Shown here piece by piece: positions 1 through 7,200 of a stretch of DNA of 13,077 nucleotides. Position 1 is the first letter of the stretch; each line of letters begins with the position of its first letter. This DNA comes from Granulosicoccus sp964435305 (GTDB lineage: Bacteria; Pseudomonadota; Gammaproteobacteria; Granulosicoccales; Granulosicoccaceae). The DNA lies in assembly GCA_964435305.1 (NCBI GenBank), contig CAYSZH010000134.1, positions 1 to 13,077 on the forward strand, written 5' to 3'. A model generated the notes under the pieces. It ran no database searches and had not been told where the DNA came from. It saw nothing but the letters and a program-made list of their open reading frames with translations. A program made the translations under genes and the position numbers.

Positions 1-356
1 GCAGCTGTCGCGTGCACAGACTTCCAATCAACTTCTAACTCTTCTGCTACCAACATCGCCATAGACGTGTATACGCCCTGACCCATTTCTGAGTTGGCGA
101 TGGCAACGGTCACTTGATCATCCTTGTCTATAGTTAGCCAAATATCGATAAGGTTCGGCTCAGCGGCAGCGGTATCTGCACTCGCACGACGATGAGTAAG
201 CGGTGCGGATATACCAATAGCGAACACACCTGCTACCGTGCCAGTCACCTTTAGAAAGTCCCTGCGACTTTGTTTTATAGCTGAACTAGTCGCGTTACCA
301 GCTTTAGTCAAATTTTGGGCTACAGGGAGATCGCCCATGTTTGAAATTTTATCCAC
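1..356 (-). CDS. Molybdopterin-binding subunit of an isoquinoline 1-oxidoreductase-type (xanthine dehydrogenase family) hydroxylase, N-terminal part only
   Basis: This is the large catalytic subunit of a molybdenum hydroxylase, which in this family hydroxylates N-heteroaromatic compounds or oxidises aldehydes and passes electrons to the small [2Fe-2S] subunit. Only about 118 residues are present; the family usually runs to 700 or more, and the rest lies beyond base 1. A twin-arginine motif SRRDFLK (residues 30-36) followed by a hydrophobic stretch (VTGTVAGVFAIGISAP) indicates Tat export to the periplasm. Residues 89-99 (SEMGQGVYTSM) match the conserved start of the first molybdopterin-binding domain. 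I chose the GTG at 356-354 because AGGAG lies six bases upstream; an ATG six codons later (338-336) lacks such a site. It follows the small-subunit gene by nine bases, so the two are co-transcribed. The true substrate cannot be told. Confidence 0.88.
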   Translation of the reverse strand, partial: MDKISNMGDLPVAQNLTKAGNATSSAIKQSRRDFLKVTGTVAGVFAIGISAPLTHRRASADTAAAEPNLIDIWLTIDKDDQVTVAIANSEMGQGVYTSMAMLVAEELEVDWKSVHATA

Positions 357-365
357 AAAAATCTC

Positions 366-827
366 CTATTTGGCAGCCATGAGTTGAACAGCGCGATGAA
401 TCCCTTTTCGAACACGGTTATAGGTACCGCATCGACAGATATTTGTCATTGCCTTATCAATGTCTTCGTCACTGGGGTTGGGATTACTCTCTATAAGTGC
501 CGTGGCGGCCATGATCATGCCAGACTGACAGTAACCACATTGCGGCACTTCTTCCTCTATCCAGGCTTGTTGCACCGGATGCTTGTTGTTGTCAGAGAGG
601 CTTTCAATCGTTTTGATCTCTTTTCCGACCACAGCGGACACTGGCATGACGCAGGTTCTTACCGCCTGGCCATCAATGTGCATCGTACAAGCGCCACATG
701 CCGCTACGCCACAACCAAATTTGGTGCCTGTTAGTTTTAAATTATCCCTGACCGCCCAAAGCAGTGGCGTATCAGGGTCCACATCTACCGATACCGTATT
801 ACCGTTGATATTAAGTTCGAAGGCCAT
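366..827 (-). CDS. (2Fe-2S)-binding small subunit of an isoquinoline 1-oxidoreductase-type molybdenum hydroxylase
   Basis: This 153-residue protein is the electron-transfer subunit that carries two [2Fe-2S] clusters between the molybdenum centre and an external acceptor. The plant-ferredoxin-type cluster is held by C39, C44, C47 and C59 (motif GCGVAACGAC). The helical C-terminal domain holds the second cluster with C97 and C100 (CGYC) and C131 and C133 (CRCG). All eight cysteines are present and the length is normal for the IorA/CoxS family, so it looks functional. GGAG lies seven bases before the ATG. It has no signal peptide of its own and would be carried out of the cell with the Tat-tagged large subunit encoded just downstream. 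The pair is transcribed away from the demethylation cluster, so a shared pathway is possible but not shown. Confidence 0.95.
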   Translation of the reverse strand: MAFELNINGNTVSVDVDPDTPLLWAVRDNLKLTGTKFGCGVAACGACTMHIDGQAVRTCVMPVSAVVGKEIKTIESLSDNNKHPVQQAWIEEEVPQCGYCQSGMIMAATALIESNPNPSDEDIDKAMTNICRCGTYNRVRKGIHRAVQLMAAK

Positions 828-1198
828 TGAAACACTCCATTAATCATCAATTTAGTGGTTGAAACTCGAGTCGCTAAGGTCTTTGCATCAGCGCAATTTA
901 ATCCATCTTTACTATAAGATTAGGTAGCAATGCAAGTTACTGTAATTTAGCAAGTAAAGCAATTCCGCTCTCTATCATACCGAGATGAGCAGTGTTATTT
1001 TTTTAGGGTATGCATTTTCCGGATAGTGCACGCAGGCATCAAGTGTAGTTGCGCGAAAGCAGTCCATGGTGCGCATAACATAATATTTCAATCGGTAAAA
1101 TGGAAAATAGCAATAGCTGCAACTGTCGCAATTACACTAGTCCTTACCCTCTCAACAGGTTATCGTGCAAGCAACAAAGCTAATAAGCCGGTTTCTCA
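828..1198. promoter_or_regulatory. Divergent intergenic region between the molybdenum hydroxylase operon and the plus-strand cluster
   Basis: This region must hold the promoters for both divergent operons, but I see no convincing -35/-10 pair. On the minus strand TATAGT (916-911) is a fair -10 without a good -35. On the plus strand TAATAT at 1081-1086 is similar. Other visible marks are an 8-base palindrome ACTCGAGT at 864-871, a direct repeat of GCAAGT about 18 bases apart (near 932 and 950), and a weak stem (967-973 with 983-990, one bulged T) followed after seven bases by seven T residues at 998-1004. The last resembles a poor terminator or leader structure on the plus strand. A possible short reading frame covers 1026-1202 and is listed separately. 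Confidence 0.4.
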
Positions 1199-1202
1199 AT
1201 GA
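1026..1202 (+). CDS. Possible small single-pass membrane protein overlapping the start of the DMT permease gene
   Basis: A reading frame of 58 codons starts at a GTG and ends at a TGA that overlaps the permease ATG as ATGA. Its second half reads as lysine, then a hydrophobic run (IAIAATVAITLVLTL), then a basic polar tail (SNKANK). This is the pattern of a one-helix membrane protein and does not look like random translation. Against it, the only in-frame start is GTG with GGA too close to serve as a good ribosome site, the cysteine-rich first half looks unlike a protein, and I recognise no homologue. If translated it would couple to the permease, which itself lacks a clear Shine-Dalgarno sequence. 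It may equally be chance. Confidence 0.2.
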   Translation: MHAGIKCSCAKAVHGAHNIIFQSVKWKIAIAATVAITLVLTLSTGYRASNKANKPVSQ

Positions 1203-2116
1203 CAGCTGTTCCCCTTATCAACCGGTCTCAGATCTCTCATAAATATGGCGTACTGTTTGTTTTTGCGGCAGGGGTGCTTTGGTCAACCGTTGGTCTAGGA
1301 ATTCGCCTGATTGAAACTGCCGTAGTCTGGCAAATTCTTCTTTATCGTTCTATCAGTATGTCGCTCTTTCTTTACTTCGTCATACGTTTACGTACAGGAG
1401 AAAGCCCGTTTGTCCAAATACGCCGCATCGGCTATCCCGTAATCATTGCCGCACTGGCGCTGGTGGCGGCTTATTCCGGCGGAATATACTCAATCCAGAA
1501 CACATCCGTTGCAAATGCAATGCTGCTATTTGCTACGGCGCCATTTATGGCAGCGGTTCTTGGTTGGGCTGTTCTAAAAGAACGGGTACGCGTCGCTACA
1601 TGGATAGCGATTGCAGTCGCCATAGCAGGCATCGCCATAATGGTAGTTGATAAATCCGGTAGCGCTGTCTTTAAGGGTGGGCTTGCCGCACTTGGGTCTG
1701 CCCTGGGTTTTGCTGTCTTTACAGTTGCTTTGCGTTGGGGAAAAACAACGGAAATGCTCCCATCGGTGTTTCTGTCAGCTCTTTTCGCAATCGTCATCAG
1801 CTTCGCAGTTTGCTATCTCTCTGATCTTTCGTTTGCAGTCAGCTTCCACGATGGCAGGATTGCCGTCTGCATGGGGGTTTTTCAGGTGGGCGCGGGCCTA
1901 ATTCTCTATACGCTTGGTTCACGCAGCCTTCCTGCAGCGGAACTTGCCTTACTATCCCTCGCTGAAGTTTTGCTCGGCCCTCTTTGGGTATGGCTCTTTC
2001 TGGGTGAAACCGCTAGTGTTAATACATTAATCGGTGGTTCAGTTCTACTTCTCGCCATTACGGGAAACGCACTTTCTGGCAAGCGGCGTAAGCCACCAGC
2101 GATCACCACGCCATAA
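1199..2116 (+). CDS. DMT superfamily transporter, EamA type
   Basis: This 305-residue inner-membrane protein has the ten-helix layout of EamA permeases, made of two repeated units at about residues 14-146 and 155-293. The first unit begins VFAAGVLWSTVG. The second ends in the conserved pattern with a proline and a late acidic residue (PLWVWLFLGE) before a last helix and a short basic tail (GKRRK). Length is usual for the family. Members move metabolites, often amino acids or related compounds, and direction cannot be read from sequence. It is the only transporter in the window and leads the catabolic cluster, ending 23 bases before the racemase-like gene, so uptake or efflux of the cluster's substrate or product is likely. 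The ATG has no clear ribosome site upstream. Confidence 0.9.
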   Translation: MTAVPLINRSQISHKYGVLFVFAAGVLWSTVGLGIRLIETAVVWQILLYRSISMSLFLYFVIRLRTGESPFVQIRRIGYPVIIAALALVAAYSGGIYSIQNTSVANAMLLFATAPFMAAVLGWAVLKERVRVATWIAIAVAIAGIAIMVVDKSGSAVFKGGLAALGSALGFAVFTVALRWGKTTEMLPSVFLSALFAIVISFAVCYLSDLSFAVSFHDGRIAVCMGVFQVGAGLILYTLGSRSLPAAELALLSLAEVLLGPLWVWLFLGETASVNTLIGGSVLLLAITGNALSGKRRKPPAITTP

Positions 2117-2139
2117 GTACTACAAAGAGCAAGTAAGCA

Positions 2140-3168
2140 ATGCAGAGTAGCAAAACAATTCATGTCGTTTCCTGCCACGCCGAAGGTGAAGTGGGTGATG
2201 TAATCGTTGGTGGTGTGGCCCCTCCACCTGGCAACACGCTTTGGGAACAACGTAATTTTATTTCCAATGATAAAACGCTAAGAGCGTTTGTATTGCACGA
2301 GCCAAGAGGTGGCGTATTTAGGCATGTGAACTTGCTGGTTCCTCCAAAACACCCAGAAGCTGATGCTGCATTCATTATTATGGAACCTGAACACACGCCT
2401 CCAATGTCCGGTTCAAATTCTATTTGTGTTGCGACGGTATTACTGGACAGCGGTATTATTCCAATGCAAGAACCCACGACAAATTTAACACTTGAAGCCC
2501 CTGGCGGGTTGGTCCATGTTCGTGCAGATTGCGCGAATGGCAAAGCGCAACGCATTACTGTCGAGAACGTGCCTTCATTTGCAGACAAACTTGGTGTAAC
2601 ACTTGAAGTAGAAGGACTCAAAACTCTGACGGTAGATACGGCTTATGGAGGTGATAGTTTTGTTGTTATCGATTCTGATACATTGGGTTTTAACTTAACC
2701 GAAGATGAAGCACATGACATCGCAACCTTGGGTGTTCAAATCACCAACGCAGCCACTGAACAGTTGGGTTTTACCCATCCTGAAAATCCTGAGTGGAAAC
2801 ACATATCGTTCTGCCTTTTCGCCGGGCCTTTAGCGTCGACATCGAATGGGTTTAAGGCAAAATCAGCTGTTGCAATACAACCAGGCAAAGTTGATCGCTC
2901 GCCAACCGGTACCGCCGTATCCGCTCGCATGGCGATTCTCGCAGCCCAAGCACGCATGTCGGTAGGGCAAGAGCTTGTTGCAACTTCAATTATTGGATCT
3001 GAGTTCGTTGGAAAGATCGTTCAAGAAACACAGCTCGGAAGTCACTCTTCGATCATTCCATCGGTGAGCGGCCGCGCTTGGATTACTGGAACACACCAAC
3101 ATATGCTAGACCCAACTGACCCCTGGCCTAATGGTTATAAACTGAGCGACACTTGGGGTGCCAGATAG
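2140..3168 (+). CDS. Proline racemase superfamily protein (hydroxyproline epimerase / trans-3-hydroxyproline dehydratase-like) with Ser/Thr at the catalytic cysteine positions
   Basis: The 342-residue protein has the whole fold of the proline racemase superfamily, including the N-terminal HVVSCHAEGEVGDV, the central DTAYGGDSF (residues 166-174) and the VDRSPTGTAVSARMA block (251-265). Characterised racemases and 4-hydroxyproline epimerases use two cysteines as acid and base; 3-hydroxyproline dehydratases keep the first cysteine and have threonine at the second site. Here the first site reads MSGSNS, giving Ser90 where MCGHGT is usual, and the second site is Thr256. The threonine points towards dehydration rather than racemisation, but the serine means the reaction cannot be assigned with confidence. 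The protein is cytoplasmic, with no signal peptide. It is 23 bases from the permease gene and 70 bases from the methyltransferase start, in the same operon, so an imino- or amino-acid intermediate is its likely substrate. Confidence 0.9.
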   Translation: MQSSKTIHVVSCHAEGEVGDVIVGGVAPPPGNTLWEQRNFISNDKTLRAFVLHEPRGGVFRHVNLLVPPKHPEADAAFIIMEPEHTPPMSGSNSICVATVLLDSGIIPMQEPTTNLTLEAPGGLVHVRADCANGKAQRITVENVPSFADKLGVTLEVEGLKTLTVDTAYGGDSFVVIDSDTLGFNLTEDEAHDIATLGVQITNAATEQLGFTHPENPEWKHISFCLFAGPLASTSNGFKAKSAVAIQPGKVDRSPTGTAVSARMAILAAQARMSVGQELVATSIIGSEFVGKIVQETQLGSHSSIIPSVSGRAWITGTHQHMLDPTDPWPNGYKLSDTWGAR

Positions 3169-3188
3169 CAAATTTGCCGGGTAAATCA

Positions 3189-3242
3189 ATGCCTCATCAA
3201 GATGTAGAATGCCACCATTCAAAACAGGATCAGGCAACATGA
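3189..3242 (+). CDS. Possible 17-codon leader frame before the MttB-like gene
   Basis: An ATG at 3189 opens a frame of 17 codons (peptide starting MPHQDVECHH) whose TGA overlaps the preferred start of the methyltransferase gene as ATGA. A weak GGGTAA lies upstream. It could act as a translational leader that delivers ribosomes to the next start, in keeping with the other stop-start overlaps in this operon. There is no independent evidence that it is translated, and such short frames arise by chance. Confidence 0.15.
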   Translation: MPHQDVECHHSKQDQAT

Positions 3243-4768
3243 GCACGCGTAAAAAAAGGAGAAACAAAAGACGCGGCTCAGGTGAATCGCGACCGCAGCC
3301 CAGCGCGCCTTATATAAAGCGCAAGATTGGTACTTTAAATGTGCTGTCTGAAGAAGGCCTGTGCTTAATAGAAGAAAACGCTGATCGAATACTTCATGAG
3401 ACAGGTATGGAGTTTAGCGATGACCCAGATATTCTAAATACGTTTAAAGACGCTGGCTGTGATATCCAAGGCTCTCGCGTTCGCTTTGAACCAGGTTTTT
3501 GCCGGAAGATCATTCAAGCTTCTGCACCATCAAGCTTCTATCAACATGCCCGAAATCCGAAAAATAATGTACTGATTGGTTCGGACGCCACGGTATTGTG
3601 TCCATCATGGGGGCCACCTTTCGTTCGAGATCTGGATAAGGGCAGACGTTATGCAACCTACAACGATTTTGAAACGCTGGTCAAATTGCATCACACTATT
3701 CCGTGGTTACACCATTCAGGTGGTGTTGTTTGTGAGCCTGTAGATCTACCAGCCAACAAACGGCATCTTGACATGCTGTATGCGCATATCCAGTATTCTG
3801 ACCGCCCTTTTATGGGCGCTTTTATTGGTGCCGAGCGTGCATCGCATTCGATCGACATGGCCCGTATTCTATTTGGTAAAGAAACTATTGAAAATCAACC
3901 TGTGCTGTACTGTGTATCCAATACCAACGCGCCGCTGGTTATGGATGCAAACATGTCGGGTTCACTTAAAACCTATGCAACCGCAAACCAGCCGGTTGCC
4001 TGTACACCCTGGGTACTAACCGGCGCCATGAGTCCTTGCACGATTGCAGGAACGCTTGCACAAGTACTCGCTGAAGCTATGGCTTGCCTTTCACTAGTGC
4101 AATTAATCAACCCTGGAGCACCGTGTCTTATGGGTAGTTTTGCATCAACCATGTCAATGCAATCGGGCAGCCCAACTTTCGGCACACCAGAGGCTGGACA
4201 AATGGTGTTGGCAGCCGGTCAGCTTGCACGACGACTTGGCGTTCCTTTGCATACTGTGGGTACGCTATCGGCATCAAAATTACCAGATGGTCAAAGTCAG
4301 CAAGAAGGCACCTGGGGTTTGTTAATGGCCATGTTTGCCGGGGCGAATGTTATTAATCATGCCACGGGGTGGCTAGAAGGTGGACTCACCACCAGTTTTG
4401 AAAAGACGATTGTCGATGCCGATTTATGTGGAAAAGTCGCCAGGTTTTTTGACGGCATAGATCTTAGTGAAAATGCACAGGCAATGGATGCAATCGCCAC
4501 AACTGGTCCAGGGCAGCATTTCCTCGGTTCCGATCATACCCAACAAAATTTCTTAACCGCCCTTTTCAGACCTGAAACTGCAGATAATAATTCGTTTGAA
4601 CAATGGACGTCAGATGGTGAATTTGACTCAGCGGATAGAGCAAACAAACTTCTAAAAGAACGGCTCGAAGCGTATCAACAACCTGTGCTTGACCCTGCAA
4701 TTGATGAAGCATTGAAAGACTACATTGAACAACGCAAAGCAGAAAAACCTGATGTAGATTATTACTGA
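3239..4768 (+). CDS. Trimethylamine methyltransferase (MttB) family protein, non-pyrrolysine type
   Basis: MttB-family enzymes move a methyl group from a quaternary or tertiary amine to a Co(I) corrinoid protein. The classical trimethylamine enzyme carries pyrrolysine encoded by an in-frame TAG; this frame has none and is full length (509 residues from the chosen start), placing it with the non-pyrrolysine relatives, some of which are known to demethylate glycine betaine, proline betaine, carnitine or butyrobetaine. Family blocks visible include the region around VSNTNAPLVMDANMSG, the glycine/alanine-rich GSFASTMSMQSG segment and the ATGWLEGGLTTSFEK segment. I prefer the ATG at 3239 (AGG five bases upstream, basic start MSTRKKRRNKRR) over the ATG at 3209, which has no ribosome site. 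The stop shares one base with the next start (TGATG). No corrinoid protein or reactivase is encoded nearby, so the methyl acceptor is unclear. Confidence 0.88.
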   Translation: MSTRKKRRNKRRGSGESRPQPSAPYIKRKIGTLNVLSEEGLCLIEENADRILHETGMEFSDDPDILNTFKDAGCDIQGSRVRFEPGFCRKIIQASAPSSFYQHARNPKNNVLIGSDATVLCPSWGPPFVRDLDKGRRYATYNDFETLVKLHHTIPWLHHSGGVVCEPVDLPANKRHLDMLYAHIQYSDRPFMGAFIGAERASHSIDMARILFGKETIENQPVLYCVSNTNAPLVMDANMSGSLKTYATANQPVACTPWVLTGAMSPCTIAGTLAQVLAEAMACLSLVQLINPGAPCLMGSFASTMSMQSGSPTFGTPEAGQMVLAAGQLARRLGVPLHTVGTLSASKLPDGQSQQEGTWGLLMAMFAGANVINHATGWLEGGLTTSFEKTIVDADLCGKVARFFDGIDLSENAQAMDAIATTGPGQHFLGSDHTQQNFLTALFRPETADNNSFEQWTSDGEFDSADRANKLLKERLEAYQQPVLDPAIDEALKDYIEQRKAEKPDVDYY

Positions 4769-7200
4769 TGAAAACAGTCGTCGTCATCGGCGGTGGTGCA
4801 CTGGGTTTAAGCGTTGCTTATCATCTAGGCCGTCGCGGCAGGAAAAATGTGGTGGTACTTGAGCGCCACCAATTGACCTCAGGCACCAGTTGGCACGCCG
4901 CAGGCATCGTCGGTCCGCTGCGCGCAACAGCAAGTATGACTGAACTAGCCATGTATGCGCAAACGTGTTTTAAAGAACTTGAATCTAAAACCGGATTATC
5001 AACCGGCTACAAACGCACTGGTGGATATTGGCTGGCACGAAAACCAGAGCGAATGGATGAACTTAAGCGAATTGTCTCCATCGGCAATCACTTGGGTTTA
5101 ACTTGCGAGACCTTGAGTCAAGCTCAATTGGCGCAGCAATTAGGGTTTCTTGATCTTAACAGCCATGCAGGTGGCATTCATGTGGCAGAGGATGCCAATG
5201 TTAATCCAGTCGATTTGTGTATGGCTTATGCAAAAGCAGCACGTGATAGTGGTGTACAGATACGCGAAAATTGCGAGGTCGCCGAAATAGTCGTCGAAAA
5301 CGCTCAAGTTACTAGCGTGCGCCTAGCCGATGGCGACAAGATAGAAACAGATACAGTAGCGCTATGTGCCGGGGCATGGAGCAAGCCCTTAGCGGAACAG
5401 GCTGGTCTTGAACTTCCGTTACAGGCGGTGGAGCATATGTATGTGGTTACTGAGCCCTTAAACCCAAATACTCACAGCCCAACTCCCGACCCGTTTCCGG
5501 TCATCAGAGATCTTGACAGCGGCATCTATATAAAAGGCGACAGCGGCAGTAAATTGCTTGTAGGTGGCTTTGAGCCAAATGCAAAACCATTTGATGTTTA
5601 TAGCGACACTGGCCGTCAACCGTTCATTGAGTTAGCAGAAGACTGGACGCAATTCGAGCCATTTACTCATGCCGCATTAACGCTCCTGCCAGAATTGAAT
5701 GATACCGGCGTACAGCGATTTATGAACGGCCCGGAAAGCTTTACGGCAGACACAAAACCATTGGTAGGACAAGCACCGTTCACTGACGGCCTATTTGTGG
5801 CGGCTGGTATGAATTCGGTTGGCATCATGTCGTCAGCAGGCATTGGTCGCGTTTTGGCTGATTGGATGTTAGACAAGCGTGCACCCTCTGATCTTTGGGA
5901 AGTGGATGTGGCACGCTGCAATCCGGCAACGGCCAACCATTCGCACATGAAACATCGTATGCAAGAAGCCGTCTCCGATCTTTTTGCAATGCACTGGCCG
6001 CACAAACAACAAAGCGCGGGCCGGTATTTACATAAATCAGCACTTCATGATCGCTGGGAGTCGTTAGGAGCTGTGTTCGGTGTTACAGGTGGATTAGAAC
6101 GCGGTTTATGGTTTGCACAGAATGACGAGGAAAAATCCTTGCCGTATTCAATCGCACGTCAGAGCTGGCAAGGTATTGCAGAACGTGAAGCGGCAGAACT
6201 TAAAAAAGGTGCAGTACTGGTAGATCTTTCGGCGTTTGCCAAATTTGATATCAGTGGTAGAGACGCTTTAGTCTTATTACAAAAGATAGCAGCCGCTAAC
6301 ATAGATGTAAAACCCGGCCGAGCCGTTTACACCATGCTGCTAAACGATGCGGGCGGTATAGAAGCCGATGTCACAATAACTCGTCAAGGTGACGACTTGT
6401 TTAGAATGACATCGGGTGGCAATACGCGTTTTCATGATTTAGCCTTACTTAAACGCAGTGTATCCAAATTCTCAAATCCTGGTTGTGATGTAAAAATTGA
6501 AGATGTGACAGAACAGGAAGTCGTACTGGGCCTCATGGGCCACACTGCTCGCGAAGTAGTGTTGTCACTATCCGATAACAACTGGTCCGATATGCCTTTT
6601 TCGACCAGCACGAAAGTCTGTTTTGCAACTGTTGAATGTGTTGCAACCCGTCTCAGCTACATTGGAGAGTATGGTTTTGAGTTGAATGTGCCTGTCGATC
6701 ACGCGCATACGGTATTTGACGCCTTAGTAAACGCCGGTGCAAAACCATTCGGACAACATGCCTTGAACAGCTGTCGAATAGAAAAACGCTTTCTACACTG
6801 GGGGCATGATATCGGTCCAGAGATTACCCCTTTAGAGGCAGGACTTGAGTGGAACATTGAGTGGACCAAAGACTTTATTGGAAAATCGGCATTGCTAAAA
6901 CAACGTGATGCCGGCGTAGCCAGACGTGTGTGCCTTTTCCATGTACAAGGTGAGCCACTTCTACTGCACGATGAGCCTATACTGATTAATAACAAGATTA
7001 TAGGTATGACCACATCGGGAACCCATGGAGTGCGTACAGGAATGTCTCTGGCAATTGGATTGATTGATTCAAAACCGACTGAATCAATCGCTGATATCAG
7101 TAAAAAGAACTTCGAGATCGAAGTTGCGGGAATTCGATACCCTACTATGGCGCTCCCTCGGGCGGCATACGATCCCGACAATCACTATTCAAAACGATGA
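4768..7200 (+). CDS. FAD-dependent oxidoreductase fused to GcvT (dimethylglycine/sarcosine dehydrogenase-like), first copy
   Basis: This 810-residue protein probably oxidises an N-methyl group to the imine and hands the one-carbon unit to tetrahydrofolate, giving methylene-THF. The N-terminal DAO domain (about 1-390) opens with the dinucleotide-binding motif GGGALG (residues 8-13). TSWHAAG holds H43, the position where dimethylglycine dehydrogenases bind FAD covalently. A linker follows, then a GcvT aminomethyltransferase domain (about 470-800), with YTMLLNDAGGIEADVT and RLSYIGEYGFELN as family landmarks. D534 matches the catalytic aspartate of the glycine-cleavage T protein. Length is typical. 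It overlaps its neighbours on both sides (TGATG before, ATGA after) and has no clear ribosome site, so it relies on coupled translation. The substrate could be any secondary or tertiary methylamine acid; dimethylglycine and sarcosine are only the best-known cases. Confidence 0.92.
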   Translation: MKTVVVIGGGALGLSVAYHLGRRGRKNVVVLERHQLTSGTSWHAAGIVGPLRATASMTELAMYAQTCFKELESKTGLSTGYKRTGGYWLARKPERMDELKRIVSIGNHLGLTCETLSQAQLAQQLGFLDLNSHAGGIHVAEDANVNPVDLCMAYAKAARDSGVQIRENCEVAEIVVENAQVTSVRLADGDKIETDTVALCAGAWSKPLAEQAGLELPLQAVEHMYVVTEPLNPNTHSPTPDPFPVIRDLDSGIYIKGDSGSKLLVGGFEPNAKPFDVYSDTGRQPFIELAEDWTQFEPFTHAALTLLPELNDTGVQRFMNGPESFTADTKPLVGQAPFTDGLFVAAGMNSVGIMSSAGIGRVLADWMLDKRAPSDLWEVDVARCNPATANHSHMKHRMQEAVSDLFAMHWPHKQQSAGRYLHKSALHDRWESLGAVFGVTGGLERGLWFAQNDEEKSLPYSIARQSWQGIAEREAAELKKGAVLVDLSAFAKFDISGRDALVLLQKIAAANIDVKPGRAVYTMLLNDAGGIEADVTITRQGDDLFRMTSGGNTRFHDLALLKRSVSKFSNPGCDVKIEDVTEQEVVLGLMGHTAREVVLSLSDNNWSDMPFSTSTKVCFATVECVATRLSYIGEYGFELNVPVDHAHTVFDALVNAGAKPFGQHALNSCRIEKRFLHWGHDIGPEITPLEAGLEWNIEWTKDFIGKSALLKQRDAGVARRVCLFHVQGEPLLLHDEPILINNKIIGMTTSGTHGVRTGMSLAIGLIDSKPTESIADISKKNFEIEVAGIRYPTMALPRAAYDPDNHYSKR

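Noticed and set aside
864..871. Palindrome ACTCGAGT upstream of the molybdenum hydroxylase genes as an operator
   Set aside because: The symmetry does not extend past eight bases and no second copy is seen, so it is within chance expectation.
932..957. Direct repeat of GCAAGT as a regulator-binding site
   Set aside because: Two short units in an AT-rich intergenic region with no third copy and no known matching regulator.
967..1004. Intrinsic terminator on the plus strand before the permease gene
   Set aside because: The stem needs a bulge and a nine-base loop and the T-run begins seven bases later; no plus-strand gene lies upstream to be terminated.
3239..4768. Pyrrolysine-containing trimethylamine methyltransferase
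   Set aside because: The frame runs full length without an in-frame TAG, so there is no sign of pyrrolysine; it belongs with the non-pyrrolysine relatives.
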